DNA from: Jiella mangrovi
Lineage (GTDB): Bacteria > Pseudomonadota > Alphaproteobacteria > Rhizobiales > Rhizobiaceae
DNA length: 64,000 nucleotides
Assembly: GCF_017815135.1 (NCBI RefSeq)
Contig: NZ_JAGJCF010000003.1
Coordinates: 124,001 to 188,000, forward strand
Direction of reading: 5' to 3'
Shown: positions 25,688 through 35,296 of the stretch, piece after piece
Layout of the letters: every line of letters starts with the position of its first letter
Numbering within the stretch: position 1 is the stretch's first letter
Program-made: the position numbers and the translations under genes
Notes under the pieces: generated by a model
Seen by the model: only the letters and a program-made list of their open reading frames with translations
Told to the model about the DNA's origin: nothing
Databases searched by the model: none

Positions 25688-26815
25688 ATGATCGTACAGC
25701 GTTTTGCCAAATGGACCCGTGAAGCGACGACCCGCGAGCGCTGCGAGGCGGCGACGATGCTTGCCGAGACGCTCGTTCATGGCGGCGCCAAAGGCACAGA
25801 CCGCGACGTCATCGTCGCCTCCCTGACGCTTCTTCTAGACGATCCGGCCGCTTCCGTGCGGCTGGCGATGGCACGGGTGCTTTCGGGCGGTCGTAACGTT
25901 CCGCGCTCGCTCCTCTTCGCGCTTGCGGCGGACATTCAGCCCGTTGCCACGCAAATCGTCGGCAACAGCGCTGATCTGTCCCAAGACGAGCTCGTCGATC
26001 TTGCCGCCGTCGGTTCGGCGGCGGCACGCCGCGCGATCGCCGAGCGGCCGGTCGTGCCGCTTCCCGTCAGTGCGGTGATCGCCGAAACCGGAGAGGCCGA
26101 AGCGGCGCTGGCGCTTGCCCGCAACGATGGAGCGGCGATTTCCGATCAGAGCTTTTCACGGCTGGTGGAGCGCTTCTGCGGCGATGGCCCTATCCGCGAC
26201 GCGCTTTTGGGTCGCTCGGACCTGCCGGCCTCCGTGCGTCACCAGCTGATGGTGGCCGTGGGAGAGATACTGGCGCAATCAGATCTCCTGCAAAACCTTT
26301 TCGGCGCCAGCCGAGCGGCCGCTGTCGCCTATTTTGCGTCGGAGCGTGGCACTAATCTTCTCGCCGAGAAACTGACGAGCCGCCAGACGGCGCAGTTCGG
26401 CGAGCATCTTCGCGTCAGTGGCGGCGTCACGCCCTCCTTGCTGCTTCGCGCCGTCTGTACGGGCAACATCGAGCTTTTCACGACCCTTCTCGCCAGCCTG
26501 TCGCGCCGTTCCGAGCGCCGGGTGGCCACGATCGTCGCCGGCGGGCGCTCACCGGCTCTGAGAGCGCTGGTTCTCAGCTGCGGCATTGCCGAGGGTCAGG
26601 CGTTCCTCTTCGCCGAGGCGATTTCGCTGTGGCGGTCGATTGCCCGCGGCGACAGCACGATGCGCCCCGCCGCCGTGCCAGCCGTCCTGCTCGCGCGGGC
26701 ATGCGCTGCGGGCATGAACGGCAAGATCCTGCCCGAAGCCATGATCCTTCTGCGCCAGCTTGCCCGCGAGGCAGAGCGCGACGCGGCCCGCGACACCGCG
26801 CAGGTCGCGGCCTGA
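25688..26815 (+). CDS. DUF2336 protein (helical repeat)
   Basis: A 375-residue soluble alpha-helical protein from ATG 25688 (a GTG at 25676 is also possible). The short alpha-alpha repeats (ERCEAATMLAETLVHG, DRDVIVASLTLLLDDPAASV, RLAMARVLSG) have the HEAT-like look of DUF2336 proteins, which are widespread in alphaproteobacteria and of unknown role; some sit next to response regulators. It stands alone here, with about 120 bases before it and 149 after. Confidence 0.72.
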   Translation: MIVQRFAKWTREATTRERCEAATMLAETLVHGGAKGTDRDVIVASLTLLLDDPAASVRLAMARVLSGGRNVPRSLLFALAADIQPVATQIVGNSADLSQDELVDLAAVGSAAARRAIAERPVVPLPVSAVIAETGEAEAALALARNDGAAISDQSFSRLVERFCGDGPIRDALLGRSDLPASVRHQLMVAVGEILAQSDLLQNLFGASRAAAVAYFASERGTNLLAEKLTSRQTAQFGEHLRVSGGVTPSLLLRAVCTGNIELFTTLLASLSRRSERRVATIVAGGRSPALRALVLSCGIAEGQAFLFAEAISLWRSIARGDSTMRPAAVPAVLLARACAAGMNGKILPEAMILLRQLAREAERDAARDTAQVAA

Positions 26816-26964
26816 ACCGACGGTTCGCAAGCCTTGAGACGCGTTCCGCGAGCATTTCCGGTCAAAGCCGGTTCTGCTCTCACGTGCGGACAATGCGGCT
26901 CGACGGAGCAATCGAACGTTTCGCGTGAACTCGTGTTCGGTCGAAACGCTCAAGACCGGATCGC

Positions 26965-27738
26965 TCAGTAGCGAAACTGTTCGGTCAGGATGCGCTCGTC
27001 CCAGGAATGATCCTGATCGAACAGGATGGTGCAGACCTCGTCGGCCGCTTCGCGGATCGTGACCTGTCTGACGGATTTCACCTCCGTCGCGTCGGCGACC
27101 GCGTTGACCGGCCGTTTCTCGTCCTCGAGGGCGACGATCGAGACGGTCTGATGATTGCGCAGAAGCGCACCGCGCCAGCGCCGCGGCCGGAACGGGCTGA
27201 CGGGCGTCAGCGCCAGCAGCGGCGCGTCGATGGGCAGAATCGGCCCCTGAGCCGAGAGATTATAGGCGGTCGACCCGGTCGGCGTCGCCACCATCACGCC
27301 ATCGCAGACGAGCTCGTCGAGCCGCACCTTGCCGTCGATCGAAATCTGCAGTCGCGCCGCCTGATAGGACTGGCGGAAGATCGACACTTCGTTGATCGCC
27401 AGGGCCCGGTGCTCGGTTCCCTCGGCGTCGATCGCGACCATTTCCAGTGGATGGATGGCGTTTTCGACGGCCGCCGCCAGGCGCTCGCGCAGCCCCTGCT
27501 CGCGATAGTGGTTCATCAGGAAGCCGATGGTGCCCTTGTTCATGCCGTAGATCGGCCGCGCCGTATCCATGAACCGGTGCAGGGTCTGGAGCATGAAGCC
27601 GTCACCGCCGAGCGCGACGACGACGTCCGCCGTCTCGCTCGAGGCGTTGCCGTAAAGGGCCGAAAGCCGGCGCGCGGCTTCCTGCGCATGCGCAGTCTCG
27701 CTGGCGACGAAGGCGATGGAGTGGAACGAGCGGGGCAT
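26965..27738 (-). CDS. nadK: NAD kinase
   Basis: A 257-residue ATP-NAD kinase, short as in rhizobia. [16 protein letters not shown] is the GGDG catalytic motif with the essential Asp, [12 protein letters not shown] the NAD contact (NxGxxGF), and [20 protein letters not shown] the third signature. It makes NADP from NAD in the cytoplasm. It precedes fae on the same strand's far side and is probably a separate transcription unit. Confidence 0.95.
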   Translation of the reverse strand: MPRSFHSIAFVASETAHAQEAARRLSALYGNASSETADVVVALGGDGFMLQTLHRFMDTARPIYGMNKGTIGFLMNHYREQGLRERLAAAVENAIHPLEMVAIDAEGTEHRALAINEVSIFRQSYQAARLQISIDGKVRLDELVCDGVMVATPTGSTAYNLSAQGPILPIDAPLLALTPVSPFRPRRWRGALLRNHQTVSIVALEDEKRPVNAVADATEVKSVRQVTIREAADEVCTILFDQDHSWDERILTEQFRY

Positions 27739-28049
27739 CGTGGAACTTCAGGCCATCGCTTGGAATGTGATTTTTCGGACTCTAACGGCTCGACTATCGA
27801 CGAGCTAGTGTCGGCGGTTCGAACTCCGGGCTTTGCGGTACCGCACAGAACGCCCAATCCCTCTCGTGCCGTCCGCGGCCGGCCGGCCATGGCCCGACGT
27901 CCTTCTGGCAGACGAAAGGGGCCTTGCGGCCCCTTCCGACAGACGTCGCGTGATGAAGCTTCCTACTGGAAACCGAGTTTGGCGGCCAATCGCCGGAGAA
28001 GGCCGGCGGGCATCGCCGACTTGTCGTCTTCCCCGGGATGGTCTCTTGT
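27739..28049. other. Gap between nadK and fae with a hairpin
   Basis: About 311 bases. No gene was recognised. The only clear structure is the hairpin at 27916-27935, listed separately. The rest probably holds the nadK promoter. Confidence 0.5.
27916..27935 (-). terminator. Rho-independent-type terminator after fae
   Basis: AAGGGGCC-TTGC-GGCCCCTT is a perfect 8-bp stem with a 4-base loop. Read leftward, as fae is transcribed, it ends in a TTTC stretch, and it lies 115 bases past the fae stop. Confidence 0.65.
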
Positions 28050-28559
28050 CTAAGCGCCTGCGAAGGGATGCGCGGCGGAGCCCTTCTTCGAGACGACCTC
28101 GGCGGCCGTCGGCGTGCCCTTGATGGCGCGCTCGATCGATTCCATCGTGGCCTGATAGTTGTAGTCCCGGATCTTGGCGTCGTCCTCGGCCTCCCAGTGG
28201 ATGAAGACGCCGACGCAGATGAACAGGTCGTCGGCTTCGGCCGCCGGGATGATGCCCTTTTCGACCGAATCGGCGACGGCGCGGGCAACGGCGGTCTGGG
28301 CCGGGCCGAACATCTGGACGGCCTGCTTGGCGCCCTTGATGGTGACCTTGTTGAACATCACGGTGTTCGGCTTGCAGGGCAGGTTCGGCGCGACGACTGC
28401 GAGGAGGGTGGTGAAACCGTCCTTGTTGTTGGTCAAAGAGTTACAGAACGCCGACTCGGCAGCCGAGCCGCGGGGACCGATGATCAGATCGATATGCGCA
28501 ACTTCGTTGCCTTCACCGACGAGCGACTCGCCGACCATGACCTTGTTGATTGTCGCCAT
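28050..28559 (-). CDS. fae: Formaldehyde-activating enzyme
   Basis: A 169-residue Fae, the usual length. It begins [20 protein letters not shown] then [11 protein letters not shown], containing the active-site His, and continues [20 protein letters not shown] and [20 protein letters not shown], all strongly conserved. It condenses formaldehyde with tetrahydromethanopterin to methylene-H4MPT, the entry step of C1 oxidation. ATG 28559 follows GGAGGAATAGCTCA. It is the last gene of the leftward C1 run, but 236 bases separate it from the citG-like gene, so it probably also has its own promoter, as suits a very abundant enzyme. Confidence 0.97.
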   Translation of the reverse strand: MATINKVMVGESLVGEGNEVAHIDLIIGPRGSAAESAFCNSLTNNKDGFTTLLAVVAPNLPCKPNTVMFNKVTIKGAKQAVQMFGPAQTAVARAVADSVEKGIIPAAEADDLFICVGVFIHWEAEDDAKIRDYNYQATMESIERAIKGTPTAAEVVSKKGSAAHPFAGA

Positions 28560-28795
28560 TGAGCTATTCCTCCAAAATCCGTTTGCTACTGCGTCCGACA
28601 CAGTCGGCCGCGCGAAGACGTTCCGATCCGAAAGAAGATTTCGAACCGATCGCGCGACTTTGCGGCCGCGTTGGATCGTCCTCCTCCCGGTCGCCGAGCA
28701 AAACCCGGCTGAGACTATCCTTGTTCGCGGCGTCCGCATGGGACCGGTTTGCCAGATAGCTTGGGGCCAGATGGACCCCTGCGCCTGACAGTCAA

Positions 28796-29689
28796 TCACC
28801 CTCGCAGCGCTTCCGCAAGATTTCTCGCGAACAGGGTCGCGACCGTCAGGTCCGCCGAAGTGCCGGGATTGAGGCCCTCCTGCTTGAGCGAATTATCGAA
28901 ACCGAGTGCAACCGTCAGGATCTCCTGGGGATCGCTTAGCCCGTTCAAGGTGTTACTGAACTCCTGAAACCGGACGCGGGTCGCCTCTGCCGTTTCGGAG
29001 CCGAATTTTCGGGCGATGTGACTGTCGGGAAATTTGCCGGCAAAGGAAAGAAAGACCCGAACCGTCCGGGCGTCGCCCAGAACGTCGATCGGGGTTGGTA
29101 CGGTCACGTCGGCGGCCGCAAGGCGGGTCTCGAAGATGTCCTCGAAGCTTTTGGCATATTGGCGCGCGACGAGATCGCTGTCGGACACGAGAGCCATCGC
29201 CTCGACGAGAGAGATTGTCGGCGCATCGCGGACGTCGTTTTCCGGCCGGCGCACAAGCCCGCCGGGATTGGCGAGGGCGATCGCCGCAAAGGCTGCCTTC
29301 GCGTCGTCGGCGCCAAGATCCGCCAGAACGCGGTCGAGGCCAGAGCGGAGCGCCGCGACAAGATCCCGCGATGACGAAGCCTTGGCACTTTCGGCAGCCG
29401 TGGTCTCGGCCGCTGCGGCGAGCGGGGCGCAAAGGAGAAGGATGCCGAGATTGGCATTGACCCCGACGGCGGCGAAACTCGCCTCGGTCGCCGCGAGGAT
29501 CCGCGCCCCGACCGGTGCTCCCGTGCGGGCGATGGCCGGCGCGGCCGCCTTGGCCGCGGCCCGGAAGGTCTCCGTCGTCATGCCGTGGCCGGCGGCGAAC
29601 CGATGGACGTTGCCGGGCTTCAGCGTCTCGATCTCCGCGTGACAGGCGGCGAGAAACGCTGCTTCGACCGTTGCCGAAGAAAGGCTCAT
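28796..29689 (-). CDS. CitG/MdcB-like triphosphoribosyl-dephospho-CoA synthase homologue (C1-cluster 'orf7' type)
   Basis: A 297-residue homologue of triphosphoribosyl-dephospho-CoA synthase. [20 protein letters not shown] is the family substrate motif, [14 protein letters not shown] the second, and [20 protein letters not shown] the third. In methylotroph H4MPT clusters such a gene lies between an ATP-grasp gene and fae and is needed for the pathway, though its reaction is not firmly known; it may build part of the cofactor. ATG 29689 overlaps the stop of the upstream ATP-grasp gene (ATGA). No citrate or malonate lyase genes are nearby, which argues against the classical CitG role. Confidence 0.82.
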   Translation of the reverse strand: MSLSSATVEAAFLAACHAEIETLKPGNVHRFAAGHGMTTETFRAAAKAAAPAIARTGAPVGARILAATEASFAAVGVNANLGILLLCAPLAAAAETTAAESAKASSSRDLVAALRSGLDRVLADLGADDAKAAFAAIALANPGGLVRRPENDVRDAPTISLVEAMALVSDSDLVARQYAKSFEDIFETRLAAADVTVPTPIDVLGDARTVRVFLSFAGKFPDSHIARKFGSETAEATRVRFQEFSNTLNGLSDPQEILTVALGFDNSLKQEGLNPGTSADLTVATLFARNLAEALRG

Positions 29690-30633
29690 GTCAGGGCTGG
29701 ATGCTCGCGGACCCGGCGCCGGGCGGCGAGGGCGCCGAGAAGGTCCTTCGCCCGAACAGCTGCGATGTCGAGGCCGCTCGCCTTTTTCAGCCCGGTCCAG
29801 GCCGGCATGGAATTGACCTCCAGAACGTTTGGCCGGCCGCTTGCATCCTTCAAGAGATCGACGCCGCAAAAGTCGCCGCCGACCGCCGTGGTGGCGGCTA
29901 TGGCGAGGTCTTCGAGCTCGCGGTCGGCCTCGATCGCATGGGCCGAGGCGCCCTGCTTGATATTGGTGATCCAGCATGCCGCCTCGCGGCGCATGGCGGC
30001 GACGACGCGCCCCTGCGAGACGAGGACGCGGTAGTCCGACCATCGCCCGTCAGACGAATGGCCGATGAAGCGCTGGAGATAGAAGACGCCGCCGGCGATC
30101 TCGTCATGCGGCGGCAGGTCGTCGATGCTGCCGATCAGCCTCAGGCCCTTGCCCTGCGCCCCGAACAGCGGCTTGAGAACGAGCGCGCGGTTTTCCGCCG
30201 CGACGATCCGCTCGGCCTCGGCGCGCGATTCCACCGTCCAGCTGCGCGGCGTCGGCAGGCCGGCCTTTGCGATGAGGAAACTGGTCATCGCCTTGTCGAC
30301 GCAGTTCTCGATCGCCCGCGCATCGTTGGAGACGAGGACGCCCAGTCTGCCGAGGGCGTGGAGGATCGACAGCCGCCGGGTCACCGCCTCGAAGCTGCCG
30401 CCGTCCATGGTGCGGACGCACACGGCGTCGGGAAGCGTCTCGCCGAAGCCGGGGAAGACGAGCCCATGGCGCGCGCCAGTGTCGAAGCCGACATCGGCAA
30501 GGCCCGAGGTGACGACCAGCGCGCCTCCTGCCTCGAACGCGTCCTTCAGTTCGCGCGCATGTCGATCGAGATTGGCCGTGACGAGCAGGATGCGCGGCTT
30601 GCCGGCGCCTCCCGGCTCAGCCGAAAGAGGCAT
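29686..30633 (-). CDS. RimK-like ATP-grasp ligase (C1-cluster 'orf5' type)
   Basis: A 315-residue ATP-grasp protein. IENCVDKAMTSFLIAKAGLP begins the fold, VLKPLFGAQGKGLRLI is the ATP-binding lysine and Gly loop, and VGGDFCGVDLLKD then VLEVNSMPAWTGLKKASG supplies the Mg-binding acidic and Asn residues. The closest well-studied relatives add glutamate to tetrahydromethanopterin or F420 in archaea, so a cofactor-tailing role in H4MPT synthesis is likely here. Its start overlaps mch by 17 bases and its end overlaps the citG-like gene by ATGA. Confidence 0.85.
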   Translation of the reverse strand: MPLSAEPGGAGKPRILLVTANLDRHARELKDAFEAGGALVVTSGLADVGFDTGARHGLVFPGFGETLPDAVCVRTMDGGSFEAVTRRLSILHALGRLGVLVSNDARAIENCVDKAMTSFLIAKAGLPTPRSWTVESRAEAERIVAAENRALVLKPLFGAQGKGLRLIGSIDDLPPHDEIAGGVFYLQRFIGHSSDGRWSDYRVLVSQGRVVAAMRREAACWITNIKQGASAHAIEADRELEDLAIAATTAVGGDFCGVDLLKDASGRPNVLEVNSMPAWTGLKKASGLDIAAVRAKDLLGALAARRRVREHPALT

Positions 30634-31588
30634 CGATCAGCTCCGCATCGACCCTGCCGGCCGAGAAGGTCTCGCCGCTCTCCAGCGCGACGACATGCAC
30701 CTCGGCGGGCGAGAACAGCATGCCGTCGATCTTGTAGAAATCGCCGTCATAGCGCGAGAAGATCTCTTTGAACGGCTTGCCGTAATCCTCCGACTGGCTG
30801 CTCGGAAGCTTCTCGGCGAGGGCCCTTGCGGCATCGGCGGGGCCGGTGACGGCGAGCATCACCCGCCCGCCATAGATCACCGCGTCGTTGGTGCGGCCCA
30901 TGGCGGTGAGAAAGTCGGGATGGGGCGGCGCCAGCGGCGCCGTGCCGATCCCCTCCACGATGGTCTGCATGTCGAACTTCAGCTCATGCGCCTTGTGCAG
31001 CGCCACTTCGACGACGCGGCCGACGATCTGGATGCTTCCCGCCAGCGATTGGGTCGGCGTGAAGATCACCGTGAGGTTTTCCGGCGTGATGTCGCAGGCG
31101 TCGGCAATGCGTCGCACCAGGGCCTCCGGCGGCGAGCTGGCGGCTTCGAGCACGAGCGTCGCCGCTTCGCTCTGGTCGGCATAGGCGATGTCGGTGAACA
31201 GCGTCTCCTTGCCGGCGAGGGCGCGGGCGGGGCCGGATCCCATGGCGAAGTAGCTTTCCTCGCCCTCCTCGTTTGTCAGCTGCCAGCCGGCATACTGGCT
31301 GCCCATAAAGGCGATCACCGGGTTCGACGAGCGTACCGTCAGGGCGAAGGGGCAGCGCGGCAGTCGCTCCGAGGCGCCGATCGTCACCGAACCGAGCCCG
31401 CCGAGGCAGATTTCGGTGATCAAGCGGCCGGCCTCGATACTGCCGGGAACGCTTGCGCCGGCGTCGATCACCGTCTCACCGGCCGCGCCCGTCGACACGG
31501 CCAGCTTCAGTTCCTGCGCTCTCGTGCGGAGTTCCTCGACGAGCGGCAGGGCGCCAGCGTTCACGGATAGGACCCTCGTCTGACTCAT
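30617..31588 (-). CDS. mch: Methenyl-tetrahydromethanopterin cyclohydrolase
   Basis: A 323-residue Mch of normal length. Recognisable stretches are VIDAGASVPGSIEAGRLITE, ICLGGLGSVTIG, VIAFMGSQYAGWQLTNE and YGGRVMLAVTG. It hydrolyses methenyl-H4MPT to 5-formyl-H4MPT, the step between the MtdB and Fhc reactions. Its ATG overlaps the stop of the ATP-grasp gene upstream (ATGA), so it belongs to one translationally coupled run starting at mtdB. Confidence 0.96.
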   Translation of the reverse strand: MSQTRVLSVNAGALPLVEELRTRAQELKLAVSTGAAGETVIDAGASVPGSIEAGRLITEICLGGLGSVTIGASERLPRCPFALTVRSSNPVIAFMGSQYAGWQLTNEEGEESYFAMGSGPARALAGKETLFTDIAYADQSEAATLVLEAASSPPEALVRRIADACDITPENLTVIFTPTQSLAGSIQIVGRVVEVALHKAHELKFDMQTIVEGIGTAPLAPPHPDFLTAMGRTNDAVIYGGRVMLAVTGPADAARALAEKLPSSQSEDYGKPFKEIFSRYDGDFYKIDGMLFSPAEVHVVALESGETFSAGRVDAELIDASFG

Positions 31589-32709
31589 GCCGCCTTACTC
31601 CCCAGCATCTGGTTGATTTCCCGCGTTCTATCACGAAACAGCCGTTCGGCGGCTTCGGCAGTGGCAGCCGAAGCGACCACCGTGCAGATCGGTTCGCCGC
31701 GTTCGAACCGCGCTGGCGGGTCGGTGCGGTCGCGTGTCCATCCGGGCCAGCGGAAGCTGTCCGCGATGACCACCGTCCGAACCGCCCAGGCGAGCCCGCT
31801 TGCGCGGGTTTCGCCATACGGATCGGTATCCAGTTCGGGCAGTTCGCCCCGCATGGCAGCAAGATGCAGGCCGAGGAGCGGACGCTCGGGATGGTCGAAG
31901 ACGTCGATCGTCGCCCCGGCCCGGGCATTGATCTCGAGCAGAACGGCATCCCGGCCATCGAGGACGAAGTCCGCGCTGCAGAGCCCGCGCAAGGGCATGG
32001 TCGAAAGCACGCCGGCGACCTCTTCCCGCATGGTTTCGTCCGGTCCGGCCGCCACCTTCACCGGGCCGACGGCGCCGCCGTAGCGAAACGGCTCTTCGGG
32101 GGAGGGATCGCTCCATTGGCGCGAATAGCCGAGACACGCATAAAGCTCGCCGGCCGCGACGAAAGCCATGGAGATTCGCTCGCCGCTGACGAAGCGCTGG
32201 TAGTAGCGATCCGGAGCCTCATCGGCATCGCCATGACGAACATGGCTGCCGCCGCAGCCGCCGATCTTCTTCGACAGCCAGTTTTCGCGGTCGGCGGGTC
32301 GCGATCTGCAAATCGTCGGATGGGCGACGCCGGCCTTTCGGCAGGCTGCCGCGAAGGCCTCCGGGTCCTTCAGCCGGCGGGCGGTCTCGGGGTCGGTGCC
32401 GAGGATCGGCCAGCGGGAGGCGACGCTTTGAAGAAGCTCCGGCCGGTCCTCGAAGCCCGCGCCGTAGACGAAGCCGAGCGGTTCCTCGCCTTCGCTCAGA
32501 CGCTCCAGAGCTGCGAGCAGGGCGTCGCTGGAAAAGCCATCCGGATAATGCCCGCGCAGAACCTCGCTCTTGCGCGCGTGATCGCGCAGATCGAGATCGC
32601 CGAAAAAATCCACCGCGAGACAGTCGATTCCGGCGAGTTTCGCGCTCGCCGCGATCTGCCGCGCCGAAAAGGCCGCTGCAAGGATCGTCGGCCGGCCCAT
32701 GTCGGTCAT
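31585..32709 (-). CDS. ATP-grasp protein of the H4MPT cluster ('orf17' type)
   Basis: A 374-residue ATP-grasp-like protein. The N-terminal part (GRPTILAAAFSARQIAASAK, AGIDCLAVDFFGD) is a Rossmann-like preATP-grasp domain; SKKIGGCGGSHVRH holds an ATP-loop-like stretch and LCSADFVLDGRDAVLLEINA the acidic/Asn metal site. Homologues sit in the C1 clusters of methylotrophs, where they are required for H4MPT-dependent growth or cofactor synthesis; the exact reaction is unknown. It overlaps both mtdB and mch by ATGA. Confidence 0.82.
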   Translation of the reverse strand: MTDMGRPTILAAAFSARQIAASAKLAGIDCLAVDFFGDLDLRDHARKSEVLRGHYPDGFSSDALLAALERLSEGEEPLGFVYGAGFEDRPELLQSVASRWPILGTDPETARRLKDPEAFAAACRKAGVAHPTICRSRPADRENWLSKKIGGCGGSHVRHGDADEAPDRYYQRFVSGERISMAFVAAGELYACLGYSRQWSDPSPEEPFRYGGAVGPVKVAAGPDETMREEVAGVLSTMPLRGLCSADFVLDGRDAVLLEINARAGATIDVFDHPERPLLGLHLAAMRGELPELDTDPYGETRASGLAWAVRTVVIADSFRWPGWTRDRTDPPARFERGEPICTVVASAATAEAAERLFRDRTREINQMLGSKAA

Positions 32710-33602
32710 GACACGAGGCTGCGGGCGAGCTGGAATGCGTCACGGAAATCGAGCGATTGCGGCTCCTTGGCCTCGATCATGCGCTTGAGCAGACCCTGCT
32801 CCGTGTTCGACTTCATCGGACCGACGGCGAGCGCGCCGATCCCGAGCGCGTTCGTTCCCTCGATCGGCTCGCCATTCGCCATCACCTCGATCCCATCCAG
32901 CCCAAGCGGCGGCACGGCATTGGCGTCGGCCGCGACGAGCAGCTTTTCGGCGGTCTGGAGCTGCTCCAGGCTGAGAACCTGCACGCCGGCCCTGGCCGCG
33001 GAGAAGACCACCTCGACGTCCGCGATGATGGCGGTGTTCTTCTCGTCGCTCGATCCGTCGACCGGCTTGACCGTCACACCGAAGCGCTCCTTCATCTCGT
33101 CGGCCCGTTTCTGAACGCGCTCGAGGCCCGAATAGCCGACGATCTTCACCCGGGCGCCCTCGAGGGCTGATATCACCGCGGCGCAATAGCCGACGACGCC
33201 GGTGGCGCCGAAGACGGCGATCGAGACGTCGGAAAGCGCCTTTCCCATCTTGTCCTTGAGCGTCTTTTCGACGAGGGCCACCATCGCGGCGGCGGTGGTG
33301 AACGAGCCGGCGGGATCGGCCATGATGTTGCAGCCGAACGGGGGCACGAGCGCGCCCTTCGCCGTCTCGATCATGTCGAGGGCGAGCACCGCGTCGTCAC
33401 CGCCGAAGAACACCGCCGAGTGGACGCCGCGATCGGGCGGGCGCGAGAAGATCACGTCCTGGACGAGATCGGCGACGTCCTCCATCGTCACGTCTTCATA
33501 GGGCGTGACGGAATCGTAGCCGGCATCGAGAGCCATGTTGACGTCGAACGGGCTGACATGCTTGTGCGGCGTGAGCATGTGGAGGATGTTCTTTGCTGCC
33601 AT
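32706..33602 (-). CDS. mtdB: NAD(P)-dependent methylene-tetrahydromethanopterin dehydrogenase
   Basis: A 298-residue MtdB. The N-terminal KNILHMLTPHKHVSPFDVNM, ALDAGYDSVTPYEDVTMEDV and FSRPPDRGV are hallmark sequences, and VAVFGATGVVGYCAAVISA-type SIAVFGATGVVGY is the dinucleotide-binding motif. It oxidises methylene-H4MPT to methenyl-H4MPT with NAD or NADP. ATG 33602 has GGAGAAA at good spacing; 33617 is less likely. It opens the coupled run mtdB, ATP-grasp, mch, ATP-grasp, citG-like, each overlapping the next. Confidence 0.94.
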   Translation of the reverse strand: MAAKNILHMLTPHKHVSPFDVNMALDAGYDSVTPYEDVTMEDVADLVQDVIFSRPPDRGVHSAVFFGGDDAVLALDMIETAKGALVPPFGCNIMADPAGSFTTAAAMVALVEKTLKDKMGKALSDVSIAVFGATGVVGYCAAVISALEGARVKIVGYSGLERVQKRADEMKERFGVTVKPVDGSSDEKNTAIIADVEVVFSAARAGVQVLSLEQLQTAEKLLVAADANAVPPLGLDGIEVMANGEPIEGTNALGIGALAVGPMKSNTEQGLLKRMIEAKEPQSLDFRDAFQLARSLVS

Positions 33603-33692
33603 CGGGTGTTTCTCCATTCGTTCTTGTCGTTGCGGTCTGTCTTGCGGAAGCGGCTGATCTCGTGGCGGCGAGTGCCGCGATGGGGCGGGGCG

Positions 33693-34676
33693 TCAGCCCG
33701 TGCCGAGGCGGCGCGCGGCCAAGGCGCTGCGGCTGATTTCGATGCCGCGATTGCGGCCGCTGACGATGCGAATGTCGAGGCTGTCGGCAAGGCCCAAACG
33801 GCTCAGATGGCTGACCAGCCGTTTTGCGGTATCGGCGCTTTCGGCAAAGGCGAAACCGGTCGGTCCCCAGGAGCTCTGGCCGATCCCGTGGGCGCCATTC
33901 GCCCCCAGCCATTCGCAGGCCGCCGCGACTTTCGCGCTGGTGAAGATGCCGCCCTGCGCCGCGGCGAAATGGGCGCCGACTTTATTCTGGACCTCGCTGA
34001 TCGCAGCCCCGAAGGACGAAAGGTCTTGCTCGGCGAGGGCTGGGAGCGCGCGCAAGAGGACGAGCTGACAGATGCGCGCGGCCTGGCTCGAGGGGAAGGG
34101 CGAGAGCGCGGCGAAGGCTTCGAGTTCGTCCGGACCGTGAATGCCTTCCCGCTGCGGGTCCATGACGAGGATGGCACGCCAGTTTTCCGGAAATGGCAGC
34201 CGCGCGATCAGGGGCGGGGGCCTGTCCGACTGGCCCTTGCCGCCATCCACGGCGACGCCGCCGCCGGTGACGAAGGCGACGCCGAGGCCGGACCGGTTGC
34301 CCCGCCCGAGCCGCGCGGCGTCGCGCTCGGGGTCGAGCTCGAGCCCTTCAAGGCGGCGCAATCCGCAGGCGATGGCCAATGCGAGCTGCGTGCCGGAACC
34401 GAGGCCGGCATGGGCGGGTATCGCCGTCTCGATGGCGACGTCGTAGCCTGATGACAGCGCGAGCATCTCGCGAATATCGGCAACATGGCCGAGCGCCCGC
34501 TCGGCGTCGTCGCCGCGCACCACGTCGCGGCTGCCGCGCCGAAGCGTGACGGTCGTCGCCGGGGCTTCGAGAGCAAGGCCTATACCGCCGAAACGCCGGC
34601 CGAGAGATCCGCCGGGGTCGAGGAATCCCAAATGCAGCCGGGCAGGCGCCGAGACGGTGACTGCGTCTTCGCTCAA
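33693..34676 (-). CDS. Beta-ribofuranosylaminobenzene 5'-phosphate synthase (GHMP fold)
   Basis: A 327-residue GHMP-fold protein. It starts VSAPARLHLGFLDPGGSLGR, the substrate-binding start shared with the archaeal and Methylobacterium enzyme, and has the GHMP loop PAHAGLGSGTQ at residues 87-97. It joins 4-hydroxybenzoate or p-aminobenzoate to PRPP with loss of CO2, the first committed step of methanopterin synthesis. The start is a TTG at 34676 behind AGGATAACTC; the long frame upstream to 35045 runs through the divergent pterin gene and is rejected. It lies 90 bases before mtdB. Confidence 0.87.
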   Translation of the reverse strand: MSEDAVTVSAPARLHLGFLDPGGSLGRRFGGIGLALEAPATTVTLRRGSRDVVRGDDAERALGHVADIREMLALSSGYDVAIETAIPAHAGLGSGTQLALAIACGLRRLEGLELDPERDAARLGRGNRSGLGVAFVTGGGVAVDGGKGQSDRPPPLIARLPFPENWRAILVMDPQREGIHGPDELEAFAALSPFPSSQAARICQLVLLRALPALAEQDLSSFGAAISEVQNKVGAHFAAAQGGIFTSAKVAAACEWLGANGAHGIGQSSWGPTGFAFAESADTAKRLVSHLSRLGLADSLDIRIVSGRNRGIEISRSALAARRLGTG

Positions 34677-34751
34677 AGAGTTATCCTGCCTTGATAGGTG
34701 CCCGAGTCCTATTATTGTGGCCTTGGATGACGGGGCAAGGGAGAAATTGCG

Positions 34752-35123
34752 ATGGCAGCGAAGACCTATTCCGATGCCGAGGTCGAGGACAGGCTGAAAG
34801 CGGAGCTGCCGACATGGCGGCTCGAAGAGGGCTGGATCCGCCGAACCTACAAGACGAACAGCTGGAAGGGCACCTTGATGCTGATCAACACGGTCGGCCA
34901 TCTCGCCGAGGCGGCTTTCCACCATCCGGACCTCACCGCCTCCTACGCCTGGGTCGAGGTTCGGCTGATGAACCATGCCGCCAAGGGCATCACCGATGCG
35001 GACTTCGCCCTCGCCCGAAAGATCGAGGACGTGGTGATGTGGCAACCGGGCAAGGAAGACGGCCCGCTGCAGGGAACGCCGGACGATCCGCGCTTTGCCT
35101 ACATCAAATACGACGAGGGCTGA
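34752..35123 (+). CDS. 4a-hydroxytetrahydrobiopterin dehydratase-like (PCD/DCoH)
   Basis: A 123-residue protein of the pterin-4a-carbinolamine dehydratase fold. AEAAFHHPDLTASYAWVEVR has the HHP active-site His pair and LMNHAAKGITDADFALARKI the second catalytic part. Standard PCD recycles tetrahydrobiopterin; homologues in methylotroph C1 clusters are thought to act in pterin cofactor synthesis. It is divergent from the beta-RFAP synthase with 75 bases between the starts and leads the fhc genes, after a 173-base gap. Confidence 0.85.
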   Translation: MAAKTYSDAEVEDRLKAELPTWRLEEGWIRRTYKTNSWKGTLMLINTVGHLAEAAFHHPDLTASYAWVEVRLMNHAAKGITDADFALARKIEDVVMWQPGKEDGPLQGTPDDPRFAYIKYDEG

Positions 35124-35296
35124 TCGCCCGTCCGAACCGCGGGTTCACATTCGGCGCACGCTGCGGGTGGCGACTTGCCATTTCCGCCTTCTTACGGCGC
35201 CAAGCGCGCGGGCATCCTGCTCGAGGCAAGGCGAAGGTCGATTGACCTTCGCTTCGCAGACAATAGCTTCGCCTGGGGCACAGAAAGCGAGTCGTC

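Noticed and set aside
28796-29689. Citrate or malonate lyase prosthetic-group synthesis by the CitG-like gene
   Set aside because: No lyase subunits are present; the gene lies within an H4MPT cluster, where homologues have a different, C1-linked role.
33693-35045. 450-residue version of the beta-RFAP synthase
   Set aside because: The extra N-terminal part is antisense to the pterin dehydratase gene; the GHMP homology begins just after the TTG at 34676.
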